Notes: generated by a model from the sequence alone, not told the origin. Positions 17,956-27,944 are shown, counted from the stretch's first letter. The stretch is 64,000 nt of DNA from an uncultured Bacteroides sp. (GCA_900766195.1 CAAFUN010000108.1:1-64000), one strand, 5' to 3'. Program-made: numbers and translations.

Positions 17956-19284
17956 ATGAAGCATAATAAAAATAGAATAAGCGTGAAGAAATTTATTATC
18001 CCTACTTTTTTTACCCTATCACTATTTGCTATACAAGTCAAAGCACAGGAAAGCGTAGAAGTAGTCGTACGTCAAAACGGTAAAGACCGGTCAGAAAGCA
18101 TAGAACTACCTAAAAGTATGACTTATCCTTTGGATAGTTTGTTTACAGACTGGAGAGCTAAGAATTATATTGATCTAGGCAAAGACTGCAGTACTTCTAC
18201 TGACAACCCTTATTTTAGCGACTCTGTGTATATGGACCGCCTATCGCGAATCCCGACGGTAATGGAGATGCCTTACAATGACATTGTCAGAAAATTCATT
18301 GACATGTATACAGGGCGGCTTCGTAATCAGGTGGCTTTCATGTTAAGTGCCTGTAACTTTTACATGCCTATCTTTGAAGAAGCTTTGGATGCTTACGGAT
18401 TGCCTCTGGAGCTAAAATACCTACCCATTATAGAGTCCGCCCTGAATCCTTCCGCCGTATCACGTGTAGGTGCCAGCGGCTTGTGGCAGTTTATGCACAA
18501 TACCGGAAAGATGTATGGACTGGAAAGTAATAGTATAGTTGACGAGCGACGCGACCCCATTAAAGCTACTTGGGCTGCAGCGCGTTATCTTAAAGACATG
18601 TACCATATTTACAAAGACTGGAACTTAGTTATTGCCGCCTATAACTGCGGACCAGGTACTATCAATAAGGCAGTACGTCGATCTGGAGGAAAAACCGATT
18701 ACTGGGAGATATTCAATTATCTGCCAAAAGAAACTCGTGGCTATGTTCCTGCATTCATTGCCGCCAATTACGTAATGACTTATTACTGTAAGCATAACAT
18801 CTGTCCAATGGAGACTAACATTCCTGATGCTACAGATACTATACAAGTTAATCACGATATACATTTTGAACAAATAGCAAATGTATGCGGCATTAATTTT
18901 GGTGAAATTAAAAGTCTCAATCCTCAATATAAAAGATATATTATCCCTGGAAATAGCAAACCACAGTCTCTACGCCTGCCACTCAATGAAATAAGCAAAT
19001 TTATAGACAATCAAGATAGTATATATGCTTATAGAAGAGACGAACTTCTGTCCAACCGCAGGACAATTGCCGTACCAGAAACTCAAGTTGTAAGTTCAAA
19101 ACCAAGCAAAAGAAGCAGAGCCGGAAGAAACAGTCGGGCTACAAGTTCGCATACTATACGTCAAGGTGAAACATTATCTACCATTGCACAAAAATATGGT
19201 GTCAGTGTAAAAGAAATAAAACGATGGAATAAGATACGAGGCAACAATATTACAGCAGGAAAACGCCTTAAAATACAGAAATAG
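17956..19284 (+). CDS. Membrane-bound lytic murein transglycosylase with LysM domain (MltD-like)
   Basis: A 442-residue exported enzyme that cleaves the glycan strands of peptidoglycan. A signal peptide spans about 1-31 (ending IQVKAQE). The SLT domain (about 140-270) includes LPIIESALNPSAVSRVGASGLWQFM, with catalytic Glu near residue 160, and the downstream IAAYNCGPGTI and ETRGYVPAFIAANYV motifs. One LysM repeat (HTIRQGETLSTIAQKYGVSVKEIKRWN, about 399-425) ends the protein and would bind peptidoglycan; E. coli MltD has two. No lipobox is evident. It closes the parA-parB-DUF5683 run. Confidence 0.93.
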   Translation: MKHNKNRISVKKFIIPTFFTLSLFAIQVKAQESVEVVVRQNGKDRSESIELPKSMTYPLDSLFTDWRAKNYIDLGKDCSTSTDNPYFSDSVYMDRLSRIPTVMEMPYNDIVRKFIDMYTGRLRNQVAFMLSACNFYMPIFEEALDAYGLPLELKYLPIIESALNPSAVSRVGASGLWQFMHNTGKMYGLESNSIVDERRDPIKATWAAARYLKDMYHIYKDWNLVIAAYNCGPGTINKAVRRSGGKTDYWEIFNYLPKETRGYVPAFIAANYVMTYYCKHNICPMETNIPDATDTIQVNHDIHFEQIANVCGINFGEIKSLNPQYKRYIIPGNSKPQSLRLPLNEISKFIDNQDSIYAYRRDELLSNRRTIAVPETQVVSSKPSKRSRAGRNSRATSSHTIRQGETLSTIAQKYGVSVKEIKRWNKIRGNNITAGKRLKIQK

Positions 19285-19296
19285 AATAAGAGAAAG

Positions 19297-19326
19297 TTGC
19301 ATCGTATTGAAATTTGATTATTTTTG
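19297..19326 (+). promoter_or_regulatory. Promoter for the relA/spoT homologue
   Basis: TTG at 19297-19299 and TATTTTTG at 19319-19326 are separated by 19 bp, a good Bacteroides promoter. It lies 28 bp before the start codon. Confidence 0.65.
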
Positions 19327-19353
19327 CACAAGTAATAATAAGATACCCCCGTT

Positions 19354-21615
19354 ATGGAAGATAATGTAGACCAGAAAAATATTAAAGAAAAGAATGAAGA
19401 AGAGATGATAGAGCAGGCCTTTCAGGAACTGCTAAATGATTATCTGGCTACAAAACACCGTAAACGTATTGAAATTATTACCAAGGCTTTTAATTTTGCC
19501 AACCAAGCTCACAAAGGGGTTAAAAGACGTTCGGGCGAACCTTACATCATGCACCCCATTGCTGTAGCAAAGATTGTCTGTAATGAAATAGGCTTAGGAT
19601 CCACATCTATTTGTTCTGCTCTACTGCATGATGTAGTAGAAGATACCGATTATACCATAGAAGATATTGAAAACATATTCGGTCCCAAGATAGCACAGAT
19701 TGTAGACGGATTGACAAAAATATCAGGAGGAATCTTTGGTGACAGGGCATCGGCACAAGCAGAGAACTTTAAAAAGCTACTGCTTACTATGTCCGATGAC
19801 ATTCGTGTCATACTTATCAAAATAGCCGACCGCCTCCACAACATGCGCACTTTGGGTTCCATGTTACCCAACAAGCAATTTAAAATAGCGGGAGAAACAC
19901 TCTATATCTATGCTCCATTGGCTAATAGACTGGGGTTAAACAAGATAAAGACCGAACTCGAAAATCTGAGTTTCAAATATGAGCATCCCGAAGAGTATCG
20001 TGAAATAGAAGAAAAGCTAGAGGAAACTGCAGCAGAGCGCGAGAAAGTATTTAAAGAATTCACTGCACCTATTCGTGAACAACTGGATAAGATGGGGCTG
20101 AAATACCGGATTCTGGGTCGCGTAAAGTCCATATACTCCATTTGGAACAAGATGCAAACCAAGCATGTTCCCTTTGAAGAGATTTATGACATACTCGCAG
20201 TACGCATCGTCTTCGAGCCACGAAATATGGATGAAGAGCTTAACGATTGTTTCGACATCTACGTATCCATATCAAAAATCTATAAACCCCATCCCGATCG
20301 CCTTCGCGACTGGGTGAGTCACCCTAAAGCAAACGGATATCAGGCACTCCATGTCACCTTAATGGGAAACAACGGCCAATGGATCGAGGTACAAATTCGT
20401 AGTGAACGGATGAACGATGTTGCAGAACAAGGATTTGCTGCTCATTGGAAATACAAAGAAGGTGGAGGAAGTGAAGATGAAGGCGAACTAGAGAAGTGGC
20501 TGAAAACAATTAAGGAGATATTAGATGATCCACAGCCGGATGCCATGGACTTTCTTGATACGATCAAACTGAATCTATTTGCATCGGAGATTTTTGTTTT
20601 CACACCGAAAGGTGAACTGAAAACAATGCCTCAGAATTCTACAGCACTTGATTTTGCATTTTCTCTGCATACTGACATCGGAAGTCATTGTATCGGGGCA
20701 AAAGTTAATCATAAGCTGGTGCCATTGAGCCATAAATTGCAAAGTGGAGACCAAGTGGAAATTTTAACGTCCAAATCACAAAGGGTACAGCCTCAATGGG
20801 AAGTTTTCGCAACAACGGCGCGAGCACGTGCCAAAATAGCGGCAATCCTGCGGAAAGAACAAAGAAGCAACCAGAAAAAGGGTGAGAAGCTACTCAATGA
20901 ATTCCTTAAGAAAGAAGATACCCGGATGGATGATATCGTCATGGAAAAGCTGAGCAAGCTACACAACATGAAGAATTTTGAAGAGCTACTGGCTGCTATC
21001 GGTAGTGGAAAGATTATATTAGGAGACGCCGACAGAAACGCCATAAAGGAGAAACAGAGTACCAACTGGAAGAAATATCTCACCTTCTCTTTTGGAGGAA
21101 ACAAAGAAAATAAGACCCCTGATGATACTAAACCGGGGGTACCTCAAGAGAAAATTAATCCGAAACAAGTCCTCAAATTAACCGACGAAGACATTCAGAA
21201 GAAATACATCATGGCGGATTGTTGTCACCCAATCCCCGGAGATGACGTATTGGGATATATGGATGAGAACGACCGGGTTATCATTCATAAGCGTCAGTGT
21301 CCTGTAGCTGCCCGACTCAAAAGTAGTTATGGCAACAGAATACTGGCTACCGAATGGGATACTCATAAAGGGCTGTCATTCCTCGTTAATATCTATATCA
21401 AAGGTATTGATTCTATGGGGCTGCTTAATGAAGTGACGCAGGTTATCTCCCGACAGTTGAACGTAAATATAAGAAAACTGAATATTGACACAAATGACGG
21501 TATCTTTGAAGGTGACATCCAACTTTATGTGCACGACGTGAATGATGTAAAGAAAATCTGTAATAATCTGAAACTGATACAGAACATCAAGCAAGTGACC
21601 CGGGTGGAAGGATAA
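19354..21615 (+). CDS. RelA/SpoT family bifunctional (p)ppGpp synthetase/hydrolase
   Basis: A 753-residue long Rel enzyme that makes and degrades the alarmone (p)ppGpp. The HD hydrolase domain (about 50-200) has RRSGEPYIMHPIAVA and LLHDVVEDTD with the metal ligands intact, so hydrolysis is likely active. The synthetase domain (about 250-370) has RDWVSHPKANGYQALHVTL. The TGS domain starts near 412 (EIFVFTPKGELKTMP), then come a conserved DCCHPIPGDDVLGY zinc-finger-like segment (about 623-636) and an ACT domain at about 670-750. Bacteroides genomes usually encode two long Rel paralogues, so relA versus spoT cannot be decided here. It has its own promoter. Confidence 0.94.
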   Translation: MEDNVDQKNIKEKNEEEMIEQAFQELLNDYLATKHRKRIEIITKAFNFANQAHKGVKRRSGEPYIMHPIAVAKIVCNEIGLGSTSICSALLHDVVEDTDYTIEDIENIFGPKIAQIVDGLTKISGGIFGDRASAQAENFKKLLLTMSDDIRVILIKIADRLHNMRTLGSMLPNKQFKIAGETLYIYAPLANRLGLNKIKTELENLSFKYEHPEEYREIEEKLEETAAEREKVFKEFTAPIREQLDKMGLKYRILGRVKSIYSIWNKMQTKHVPFEEIYDILAVRIVFEPRNMDEELNDCFDIYVSISKIYKPHPDRLRDWVSHPKANGYQALHVTLMGNNGQWIEVQIRSERMNDVAEQGFAAHWKYKEGGGSEDEGELEKWLKTIKEILDDPQPDAMDFLDTIKLNLFASEIFVFTPKGELKTMPQNSTALDFAFSLHTDIGSHCIGAKVNHKLVPLSHKLQSGDQVEILTSKSQRVQPQWEVFATTARARAKIAAILRKEQRSNQKKGEKLLNEFLKKEDTRMDDIVMEKLSKLHNMKNFEELLAAIGSGKIILGDADRNAIKEKQSTNWKKYLTFSFGGNKENKTPDDTKPGVPQEKINPKQVLKLTDEDIQKKYIMADCCHPIPGDDVLGYMDENDRVIIHKRQCPVAARLKSSYGNRILATEWDTHKGLSFLVNIYIKGIDSMGLLNEVTQVISRQLNVNIRKLNIDTNDGIFEGDIQLYVHDVNDVKKICNNLKLIQNIKQVTRVEG

Positions 21616-21641
21616 CAAGCGTAATCACGCTTACCACCACT

Positions 21642-22028
21642 TTACAAGTCTTTCACATTATCCTCCAATTTCTCTACCTGTTCATAAGTAAAGCTATCCA
21701 AAGCTTTTTTCATATCCAGCAACTCTTCGCGAATGGATTTCAGTTGTTCCACCACCTCAAAGTTGCGCTGCGTAGCTTCTTTATTGTCTTTCATACGCTG
21801 GCGTGCACCAGGAATAGTCATTCCACGCTCCTTCACCAGATAATAGATAAACTTCACCACTTCCAAATCTTCCTTGCGATATTGGCGTACTCCCCTACCC
21901 GCCTTTTTAGGAGTGAGTTGAGGAAACTCCTTTTCCCAAAAGCGCAACGTAGATTCATTGATACCAAACTTCTTGGCAACCTCACTTATAGAGTAATAAA
22001 GTTTTAAATCTTTATCTTTATTCAGCAT
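21642..22028 (-). CDS. MerR family transcriptional regulator
   Basis: A 128-residue DNA-binding protein. The winged helix is near the N-terminus: YYSISEVAKKFGINESTLRFWEKEFPQLTPKKAGRGVRQYRKEDLEVV (about 11-58). A dimerisation coiled coil follows. No cysteine or metal-binding C-terminal effector domain is present, so the signal is unknown. Start ATG 22028 follows the M23 peptidase gene by 24 bp on the same strand, so the two are likely co-transcribed. The pair with an M23 peptidase next to alaS is a common Bacteroides arrangement. Confidence 0.9.
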   Translation of the reverse strand: MLNKDKDLKLYYSISEVAKKFGINESTLRFWEKEFPQLTPKKAGRGVRQYRKEDLEVVKFIYYLVKERGMTIPGARQRMKDNKEATQRNFEVVEQLKSIREELLDMKKALDSFTYEQVEKLEDNVKDL

Positions 22029-22052
22029 ATCTCATTTTTTATATTAGACACG

Positions 22053-23021
22053 TCAATCAAAAACCTTTCCATGGTTGGCTGCAATATGCACCATGCGGTC
22101 GTAATCGTCGGCACTCAAGTCCATGAAGTAATAATTTACCGGATTCACCACCTGTCCCTTTACATGCACTTCATAGTGAAGATGCGGTCCTGTACTTTTT
22201 CCGGTACTGCCCACCCCACCGATGACCTCACCACGCACCACATGTTTACCCAGTTTAGTACGGAAATCACGCAAATGGGCATATACCGTACGATAACCAA
22301 AGCCATGATCAATAACAATGGCGTTACCCAAACCGGACTCCCATCCCATCTTTACCACCGTACCGTCTCCGGTGGCATAAACATCCGTACCCGGATGAGC
22401 CGAAAAGTCCATGCCGGCATGAAATTTCAGCGTACCATAAATGGGATCAACACGCGTTCCATAACCCGAAGCCGTCTGCCGGAGATCTTTATTGGAAATG
22501 GGTTGAATGGCAGGAATACACTTCAGCATTTTATCGTGGTTCTTACACATTTCCACCACATCATCAAACGAACGGGACTGAATATATAGCTGCTTGCTAA
22601 GCATATCCAGCTTTTGCGTGGTATTGATAACCAGATCGGCGTTAGCCATATCCATGAGGTGCTCATAACGATTGGTCTCTTCATATCCGGCTTTTCGTAT
22701 AGCCGACGGCACAGGATCGGCCTGAAATACCACACGATACATGTTATCGTCACGTTGCTGTATATCCTGCAACACACCCATAGCCTCATCAAGCCTGCGG
22801 GAAAGAACATTGTATTGCGCCAAAAGTTGGCTTTTATCTTTACGTAGCTCTTTTTCCGAAGGTGAGCCAAAGATGATCAACAGAACGATGAAACATCCGG
22901 CACCTAGTCCCATTCCCACAAAAAGCCGACGCAATATGCTCATGGCTCTCTGTCGGACAGTGGGATATATACGGTCATATGTCTGTGTCCGTGGATTATA
23001 AATGTAGTATACTTTGCGCAT
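22053..23021 (-). CDS. M23 family metallopeptidase (LytM-type)
   Basis: A 322-residue envelope protein. A short basic cytosolic N-terminus precedes a membrane anchor at about 34-51 (VGMGLGAGCFIVLLIIF). A helical coiled-coil region (about 55-190) follows, then a C-terminal LytM domain. Zinc and catalytic motifs are complete: HAGMDFSAHPGTDVYATGDG (HxxxD) and GPHLHYEVHVKG (HxH), with YAHLRDF between. An active DD-endopeptidase of peptidoglycan is therefore likely. It is divergent from alaS and is followed by the MerR gene. Confidence 0.93.
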   Translation of the reverse strand: MRKVYYIYNPRTQTYDRIYPTVRQRAMSILRRLFVGMGLGAGCFIVLLIIFGSPSEKELRKDKSQLLAQYNVLSRRLDEAMGVLQDIQQRDDNMYRVVFQADPVPSAIRKAGYEETNRYEHLMDMANADLVINTTQKLDMLSKQLYIQSRSFDDVVEMCKNHDKMLKCIPAIQPISNKDLRQTASGYGTRVDPIYGTLKFHAGMDFSAHPGTDVYATGDGTVVKMGWESGLGNAIVIDHGFGYRTVYAHLRDFRTKLGKHVVRGEVIGGVGSTGKSTGPHLHYEVHVKGQVVNPVNYYFMDLSADDYDRMVHIAANHGKVFD

Positions 23022-23071
23022 CTATCGGAAATATTTCGCAGGTTGATAAAGCAAAAGTAATAAAAACGAGC

Positions 23072-23079
23072 TATCTTTG
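23072..23079 (+). promoter_or_regulatory. Promoter -7 box for alaS
   Basis: TATCTTTG fits the -7 consensus and lies in the gap between the divergent M23 peptidase and alaS genes. A leader of about 110 nt would precede the alaS start. No -33 element at ideal distance was seen. Confidence 0.5.
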
Positions 23080-23192
23080 CAGTGTTTTTCAAGATTATTA
23101 ACCCGAGAGGAGTTATGGCTTATGAATTTAAAGCAATAATGCTATCTTATTTTCATAATCCGTAAAGCATAAAAGAAAAATCATAAGAAAGT

Positions 23193-25811
23193 ATGTTGAC
23201 TGCTAATGAAATCAGAGATTCTTTTAAGAATTTCTTCGAGTCGAAAGGACACCACATTGTACCTTCAGCCCCAATGGTGATAAAGGACGACCCGACATTG
23301 ATGTTTACCAATGCGGGTATGAACCAGTTTAAAGATATCATTCTGGGCAACCACCCTGCAAAATATAAGAGAGTCGCGGATTCACAAAAATGTCTGCGCG
23401 TCAGCGGTAAACACAACGACTTGGAAGAAGTGGGACACGACACATACCATCACACCATGTTTGAGATGCTAGGTAACTGGTCGTTCGGTGATTACTTTAA
23501 GAAAGAAGTGATTGCCTGGGCATGGGAATACTTGGTAGATGTATTAAAATTAAATCCTGCCAATCTATACGCCACTGTTTTTGAAGGAAGTCCTGAAGAA
23601 GGATTGGAGCGTGACAGCGAAGCTGAATCATACTGGAGACAGTTTCTACCGGAAGATCACATCATCAACGGAAACAAACACGATAACTTTTGGGAGATGG
23701 GTGACACTGGTCCTTGTGGCCCTTGTTCGGAGATTCACATTGATCTCCGTCCGGCAGAAGAACAAGCCAAAGTGCCTGGCAGAGACCTTGTAAACCACGA
23801 TCACCCACAAGTAATAGAGATATGGAACCTGGTGTTCATGCAATACAACCGTAAAGCGGATGGTAGCCTGGAGCCTCTACCTGCCAAAGTAATTGATACC
23901 GGTATGGGATTTGAACGTCTCTGCATGGCTATGCAAGGCAAAACATCCAACTATGATACCGATGTATTCCAACCGATCATTCAAGCTATAGCCAATTTGG
24001 CTGGTACCACATACGGCAGTGATAAGCAGAAAGATATTGCTATGCGCGTCATAGCCGACCACATTCGTACCATAGCTTTCTCCATCACCGACGGACAGCT
24101 ACCGAGTAATGCCAAAGCAGGTTACGTGATCCGTCGCATTCTGCGTCGTGCTGTACGTTACGGTTATACATTCCTCAATCAGAAGCAAGCATTCATGTTT
24201 AGGCTGCTTCCTGTTCTTATTGAGAACATGGGAGAAGCCTATCCCGAATTAAGAGCGCAAAAAGAATTAATAGGCAGAGTAATCAAAGAAGAAGAAGATT
24301 CTTTCCTCCGTACCTTGGAAACCGGTATCCGTCTATTGGATAAAACCATAGAAGAAACTAAAGTTGCCGGAAAGACCGAGATCAACGGAAAAGATGCCTT
24401 TACACTTTATGATACCTTCGGCTTCCCATTGGACTTGACCGAACTCATCTTACGTGAAAACGGAATGACAGCTGACATCGCAGCATTCAATGCTGAAATG
24501 CAGCAACAAAAACAACGTGCACGCAATGCAGCCGCTGTAGAAACAGGCGACTGGGTAGTACTGAAAGAGGGAACTACGGAATTTGTGGGTTACGACTATA
24601 CCGAATACGAAACGTCAATCCTTCGTTACCGTCAGGTAAAACAGAAAAATCAGACGCTTTATCAGATCGTGTTAGATTACACACCTTTCTATGCAGAGAG
24701 TGGAGGTCAGGTAGGTGATACCGGTGTTTTGGTCAATGAATTTGAAACGATCGAAGTTATTGATACCAAGAAGGAAAACAACTTGCCGATACACCTCACC
24801 AAGCAATTGCCTTCGCATCCCGAAGCTCCTATGATGGCTTGTGTAGATACTGAAAAGCGTGCAGCTTGTGCAGCCAACCACTCCGCTACTCACTTGATTG
24901 ACGAAGCTTTACGTGAAGTGCTGGGCGAACATGTGGAACAAAAAGGCTCTTTGGTTACACCCGATTCTCTTCGTTTTGACTTCTCTCACTTTCAGAAGGT
25001 AAGTGACGAAGAAATCCGCCAAGTAGAGCACTTGGTTAATGCCAAGATACGTGCCAACATTCCATTAAAAGAATATCGCAACATTCCTATAGAAGAAGCT
25101 AAGGAATTGGGTGCTATCGCCCTTTTCGGTGAAAAATACGGCGACCATGTACGGGTTATCCAGTTCGGTTCTTCCGTAGAATTCTGCGGTGGTACCCACG
25201 TAGCTGCTACAGGTAACATCGGAATGCTGAAGATTGTATCCGAAAGTTCTGTTGCTGCAGGCGTACGTCGTATCGAAGCCTATACCGGAGCCCGTGTAGA
25301 AAACATGATGGATCTGATACAAGACACCATACACGATCTAAAATCACTCTTCAATAATGCTCCCGATTTAATGGGAACCATTCATCGCTACATTGACGAG
25401 AATGCTGGATTAAAGAAGCAGATTGACGACTACATGAAAGAGAAAGAAGCTCAATTGAAAGAGCATCTTTTGAAAAACATTCAGGAAATAAACGGTGTCA
25501 AAGTCATTAAATTCTGTGCACCGATACCGGCTGATGCAGTCAAGAATATAGCGTTCCAACTTCGTGGAGAGATCACAGACAATCTGTTCTTTGTAGCAGG
25601 TACGGTATATGATAATAAGCCGATGCTTACCGTCATGTTGAGTGACAATCTCGTAGCGAATGGTTTGAAAGCAGGCAACCTAGTGAAAGAAGCAGCCAAG
25701 CTGATTCAAGGCGGTGGTGGCGGTCAGCCACACTTTGCAACTGCAGGTGGCAAGAACCCCGACGGGCTTGCAGCTGCTGTAGATAAAGTAGTGGAACTTG
25801 CTTCGCTCTAA
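23193..25811 (+). CDS. alaS: Alanine--tRNA ligase
   Basis: An 872-residue class II aminoacyl-tRNA synthetase. The catalytic core holds [27 protein letters not shown] and the motif 2 region around [16 protein letters not shown]. Motif 3 region includes [15 protein letters not shown]. The editing domain has the zinc ligands in [13 protein letters not shown] (HxxxH, about 563-567) and [13 protein letters not shown] (CxxxH, about 664-668). The C-Ala domain ends with [16 protein letters not shown]. All parts are present and the length is normal. It is followed by a long hairpin. Confidence 0.98.
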   Translation: MLTANEIRDSFKNFFESKGHHIVPSAPMVIKDDPTLMFTNAGMNQFKDIILGNHPAKYKRVADSQKCLRVSGKHNDLEEVGHDTYHHTMFEMLGNWSFGDYFKKEVIAWAWEYLVDVLKLNPANLYATVFEGSPEEGLERDSEAESYWRQFLPEDHIINGNKHDNFWEMGDTGPCGPCSEIHIDLRPAEEQAKVPGRDLVNHDHPQVIEIWNLVFMQYNRKADGSLEPLPAKVIDTGMGFERLCMAMQGKTSNYDTDVFQPIIQAIANLAGTTYGSDKQKDIAMRVIADHIRTIAFSITDGQLPSNAKAGYVIRRILRRAVRYGYTFLNQKQAFMFRLLPVLIENMGEAYPELRAQKELIGRVIKEEEDSFLRTLETGIRLLDKTIEETKVAGKTEINGKDAFTLYDTFGFPLDLTELILRENGMTADIAAFNAEMQQQKQRARNAAAVETGDWVVLKEGTTEFVGYDYTEYETSILRYRQVKQKNQTLYQIVLDYTPFYAESGGQVGDTGVLVNEFETIEVIDTKKENNLPIHLTKQLPSHPEAPMMACVDTEKRAACAANHSATHLIDEALREVLGEHVEQKGSLVTPDSLRFDFSHFQKVSDEEIRQVEHLVNAKIRANIPLKEYRNIPIEEAKELGAIALFGEKYGDHVRVIQFGSSVEFCGGTHVAATGNIGMLKIVSESSVAAGVRRIEAYTGARVENMMDLIQDTIHDLKSLFNNAPDLMGTIHRYIDENAGLKKQIDDYMKEKEAQLKEHLLKNIQEINGVKVIKFCAPIPADAVKNIAFQLRGEITDNLFFVAGTVYDNKPMLTVMLSDNLVANGLKAGNLVKEAAKLIQGGGGGQPHFATAGGKNPDGLAAAVDKVVELASL

Positions 25812-25837
25812 ATAAGTCGTCTTAGAAAGTTTTATAC

Positions 25838-25890
25838 CAAAGACTTGGCGCGACATTGTCTCCTAACAACAATGTCGTGTTAAGTCTTTG
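25838..25890 (+). terminator. Terminator-like hairpin after alaS
   Basis: CAAAGACTTGGCGCGACATTGT (from 25838) pairs, with a few bulges, with the segment ACAATGTCGTGTTAAGTCTTTG ending at 25890. It lies 27 bp after the alaS stop. The T run is weak. Confidence 0.65.
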
Positions 25891-25973
25891 ATGTTGTTAT
25901 ACCTTACCTCATCTTTTCTCTTTACACAAAGTCAGAGCAGTTTTACTTGCTAAACATTCCAGTAAAGGTGTAA

Positions 25974-26091
25974 ATTCTTGTAAGTTCTACAAACATCTAC
26001 AAGAATATAGCGACTTAAAATCATGCAAATTCTTAAATAATTGAGAATAATCTACAAGAAATAGGCAAATAAATGGATAATTCTTGTAGAT
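25974..26091. promoter_or_regulatory. Array of four ATCTACAAGAAT-type half-sites upstream of the Fic gene
   Basis: Two inverted pairs are visible. ATTCTTGTA (25974-25982) faces ATCTACAAGAAT (25995-26006), and ATCTACAAGAA (26050-26060) faces TTCTTGTAGAT (26081-26091); the second pair is a perfect 11-bp inverted repeat with a 20-bp spacer. The array ends 27 bp before the likely -7 box of the Fic gene. It looks like an operator for a dimeric regulator. The Fic protein itself has a C-terminal winged-helix-like region and could bind here. Confidence 0.6.
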
Positions 26092-26117
26092 CATACGCAT
26101 ATTTACATGTTTTTTAT

Positions 26118-26125
26118 TAGATTTG
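26118..26125 (+). promoter_or_regulatory. Promoter -7 box for the Fic gene
   Basis: TAGATTTG matches the -7 consensus. It lies inside the longest possible reading frame (from ATG 26107), so translation probably starts downstream at ATG 26140, which has AGGAAG four bases before it. The 5' leader would be very short. Confidence 0.5.
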
Positions 26126-26139
26126 CAAAAAGGAAGAAA

Positions 26140-27450
26140 ATGATAGAAGCCGCCCCAAAAATGAATAGTGAGCTAACAGCCAAAGCTATTGCTTTACTAG
26201 AAAACTCCACTATAAATTCATTGGTCAATGAAATTAATGAATCGTATTTGTATTGGTCTGAAGTAAAATACAAAACGCTCCCGGAAGGCCTATTACCCAT
26301 GGAGCTATGGGCCTGTGTAAAGTTGAGCAGAATGCTACAACGCGTTTCAGTTTGGAACAAATATGGCATTTCTTTTACTATGACGAATCAGATACAGAGA
26401 TTATGCCACAATTTTGACATGAACTTCGGAGGTTCGTGGGGAAGTAATTCTATCATTCCGGCAAACAATAAAGAGCAATACCTTATATCATCTTTAATGG
26501 AAGAAGCTATTTCATCCAGCCAAATGGAAGGTGCCTCTACCACAAGAAAAGTAGCCAAAGAGATGTTGAGAAAAAGCATCTCTCCACGCAGTCGTTCCGA
26601 ACAAATGATCTTCAACAATTACAATTCAATTCGTTTCATCGTTGAAAATAAAGAAAAGTCATTAACTCCAGAACTTTTATTAAAGGTACATTCTTTGATG
26701 ACCTACAGAACTCTTGAAAATCAAGAAGACGAAGGAAGATTTAGAGACAACGATGAAGTTGTTGTTGAAAACAGTATTACTCATGAAGTGGTGCATACGC
26801 CCCCTTGTTTCACAGAAATCCCTCAGTTTGTCGATTCACTCTGCAAGTTCTTTAATGAAGATAAAGACAAAGTTTTCATACATCCCATAATTCGTGCTAT
26901 AATCATTCATTTTATGATTGCGTACATCCATCCATTTGTAGATGGTAACGGCCGAACCGCACGAGCTTTATTCTATTGGCATATGCTAAAAAAAGGATAT
27001 TGGTTGACAGAGTATTTATCTATATCAAGAGTTATATACAAGTCAAAAGCCACCTATGAAAAGGCATATTTGTACGCGGAAGCGGATGAGAATGACATTG
27101 GATATTTCATTTCATACAATTTGAGAGTCTTAGATTTAGCATTCAAAGATTTGCAACACTATATTGAGATGAAAATATCTCAGAAACAGCAAACGTCTGA
27201 TTATTTAAAACTTGGCAACATCAATGAAAGACAGGCAATAATTCTTTCACTTTTCAGTAATAATTCCAAAACAGTATTAACCATAAAAGAACTGCAAAAT
27301 AGATTTGCAATCAGCCACCCTACCGCCAAATTAGATATTGATAGCTTAGTAGAAAGAGGTTTCTTGCAGAAGATTCCAGTAAATAAAGTTAAGTTCAACT
27401 ACATAAAAGGCGAGAAATTCGATTCATTAATAAAAGAGAGCAAGACTTAA
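26140..27450 (+). CDS. Fic family protein (putative AMPylator) with C-terminal winged helix
   Basis: A 436-residue protein from ATG 26140. The Fic domain has the complete core HPFVDGNGRTAR (about 264-275) with catalytic His. The inhibitory helix motif (S/T)xxxE(G/N) is upstream of it, in SSSQMEGAS (about 126-134), making it a class II, self-inhibited Fic protein. An N-terminal Fic_N-like region precedes it. Residues about 365-420 (LTIKELQNRFAISHPTAKLDIDSLVERGFL) resemble a winged helix-turn-helix. The family transfers AMP or other phosphate-linked groups to target protein side chains; the target here is unknown. It stands alone, with operator-like repeats upstream. ATG 26107 is possible but lies before the promoter box. 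Confidence 0.88.
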   Translation: MIEAAPKMNSELTAKAIALLENSTINSLVNEINESYLYWSEVKYKTLPEGLLPMELWACVKLSRMLQRVSVWNKYGISFTMTNQIQRLCHNFDMNFGGSWGSNSIIPANNKEQYLISSLMEEAISSSQMEGASTTRKVAKEMLRKSISPRSRSEQMIFNNYNSIRFIVENKEKSLTPELLLKVHSLMTYRTLENQEDEGRFRDNDEVVVENSITHEVVHTPPCFTEIPQFVDSLCKFFNEDKDKVFIHPIIRAIIIHFMIAYIHPFVDGNGRTARALFYWHMLKKGYWLTEYLSISRVIYKSKATYEKAYLYAEADENDIGYFISYNLRVLDLAFKDLQHYIEMKISQKQQTSDYLKLGNINERQAIILSLFSNNSKTVLTIKELQNRFAISHPTAKLDIDSLVERGFLQKIPVNKVKFNYIKGEKFDSLIKESKT

Positions 27451-27483
27451 TATCAAGAAGACGTGAGAAGTTTTTTATATTTC

Positions 27484-27588
27484 ATCCTACACCCTACACG
27501 CCTCGGTAACTCGCTATAAAACAGCGGAATATAGATAACGAAACGTGTAGGATAGTGTAGGATTTATTTTTCTAAATCCTACACTATC
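27484..27588. repeat. CCTACAC repeats and a perfect 16-bp hairpin
   Basis: GATAGTGTAGGATTTA (27551-27566) is perfectly complementary to TAAATCCTACACTATC (27573-27588) around TTTTTC. Further copies of the motif occur as CCTACACCCTACACG (27484-27498) and GTGTAGGAT next to the stem, so a longer alternative fold can form. The hairpin is about 100 bp after the Fic stop codon and may terminate its transcript. Confidence 0.7.
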
Positions 27589-27848
27589 TCTAATATCAAG
27601 ACAAAAAGTCAGCGTAAACATCTGTTTTACAACCCATAACAACACTTAAAAGTGTCTCTTTTAAAAGTGTCAAAATTTGCATTTTTTATAGGCAAAACAG
27701 CTCCTTTTAAGGCTTAACTCTTCAAAAATACACAAAAAGTACTGCAATTCATTTCAATATTAAGGGTAGATAGAATGTTCTTTTTATTGGTTTAGACTGA
27801 ATATAATAGTTGTATACATGTTCAAGAACTGTTCTTTGCCACATGCAT

Positions 27849-27944
27849 AACTTCGGCTCCCGTGCGGGAACTATTCGGGGCACATTAGTGAACCGGATGG
27901 ATCCGCCATGGGAACTATCCGGATCACGCATGGGAGCCAGAGTT
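27849..27944 (-). repeat. 96-nt palindromic element, copy 1
   Basis: The ends AACTTCGGCTCCCGTGCG and CGCATGGGAGCCAGAGTT form an imperfect 18-bp inverted repeat (15 matches). The GC-rich inside carries GGATCC and two GGGAACTAT(T/C)CGG blocks. Its reverse complement aligns without gaps over the full 96 nt with 59123-59218. No coding potential is seen. Confidence 0.75.

Noticed and set aside
26050..26091. Inverted repeat in front of the Fic gene as an invertible promoter switch
   Set aside because: The spacer is only 20 bp and no invertase gene lies nearby, so an operator is much more likely than a phase-variable element.
27849..27944. Insertion sequence remnant
   Set aside because: There is no transposase fragment in or near either copy, and the 96-nt length is constant. 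A non-coding palindromic family fits better.
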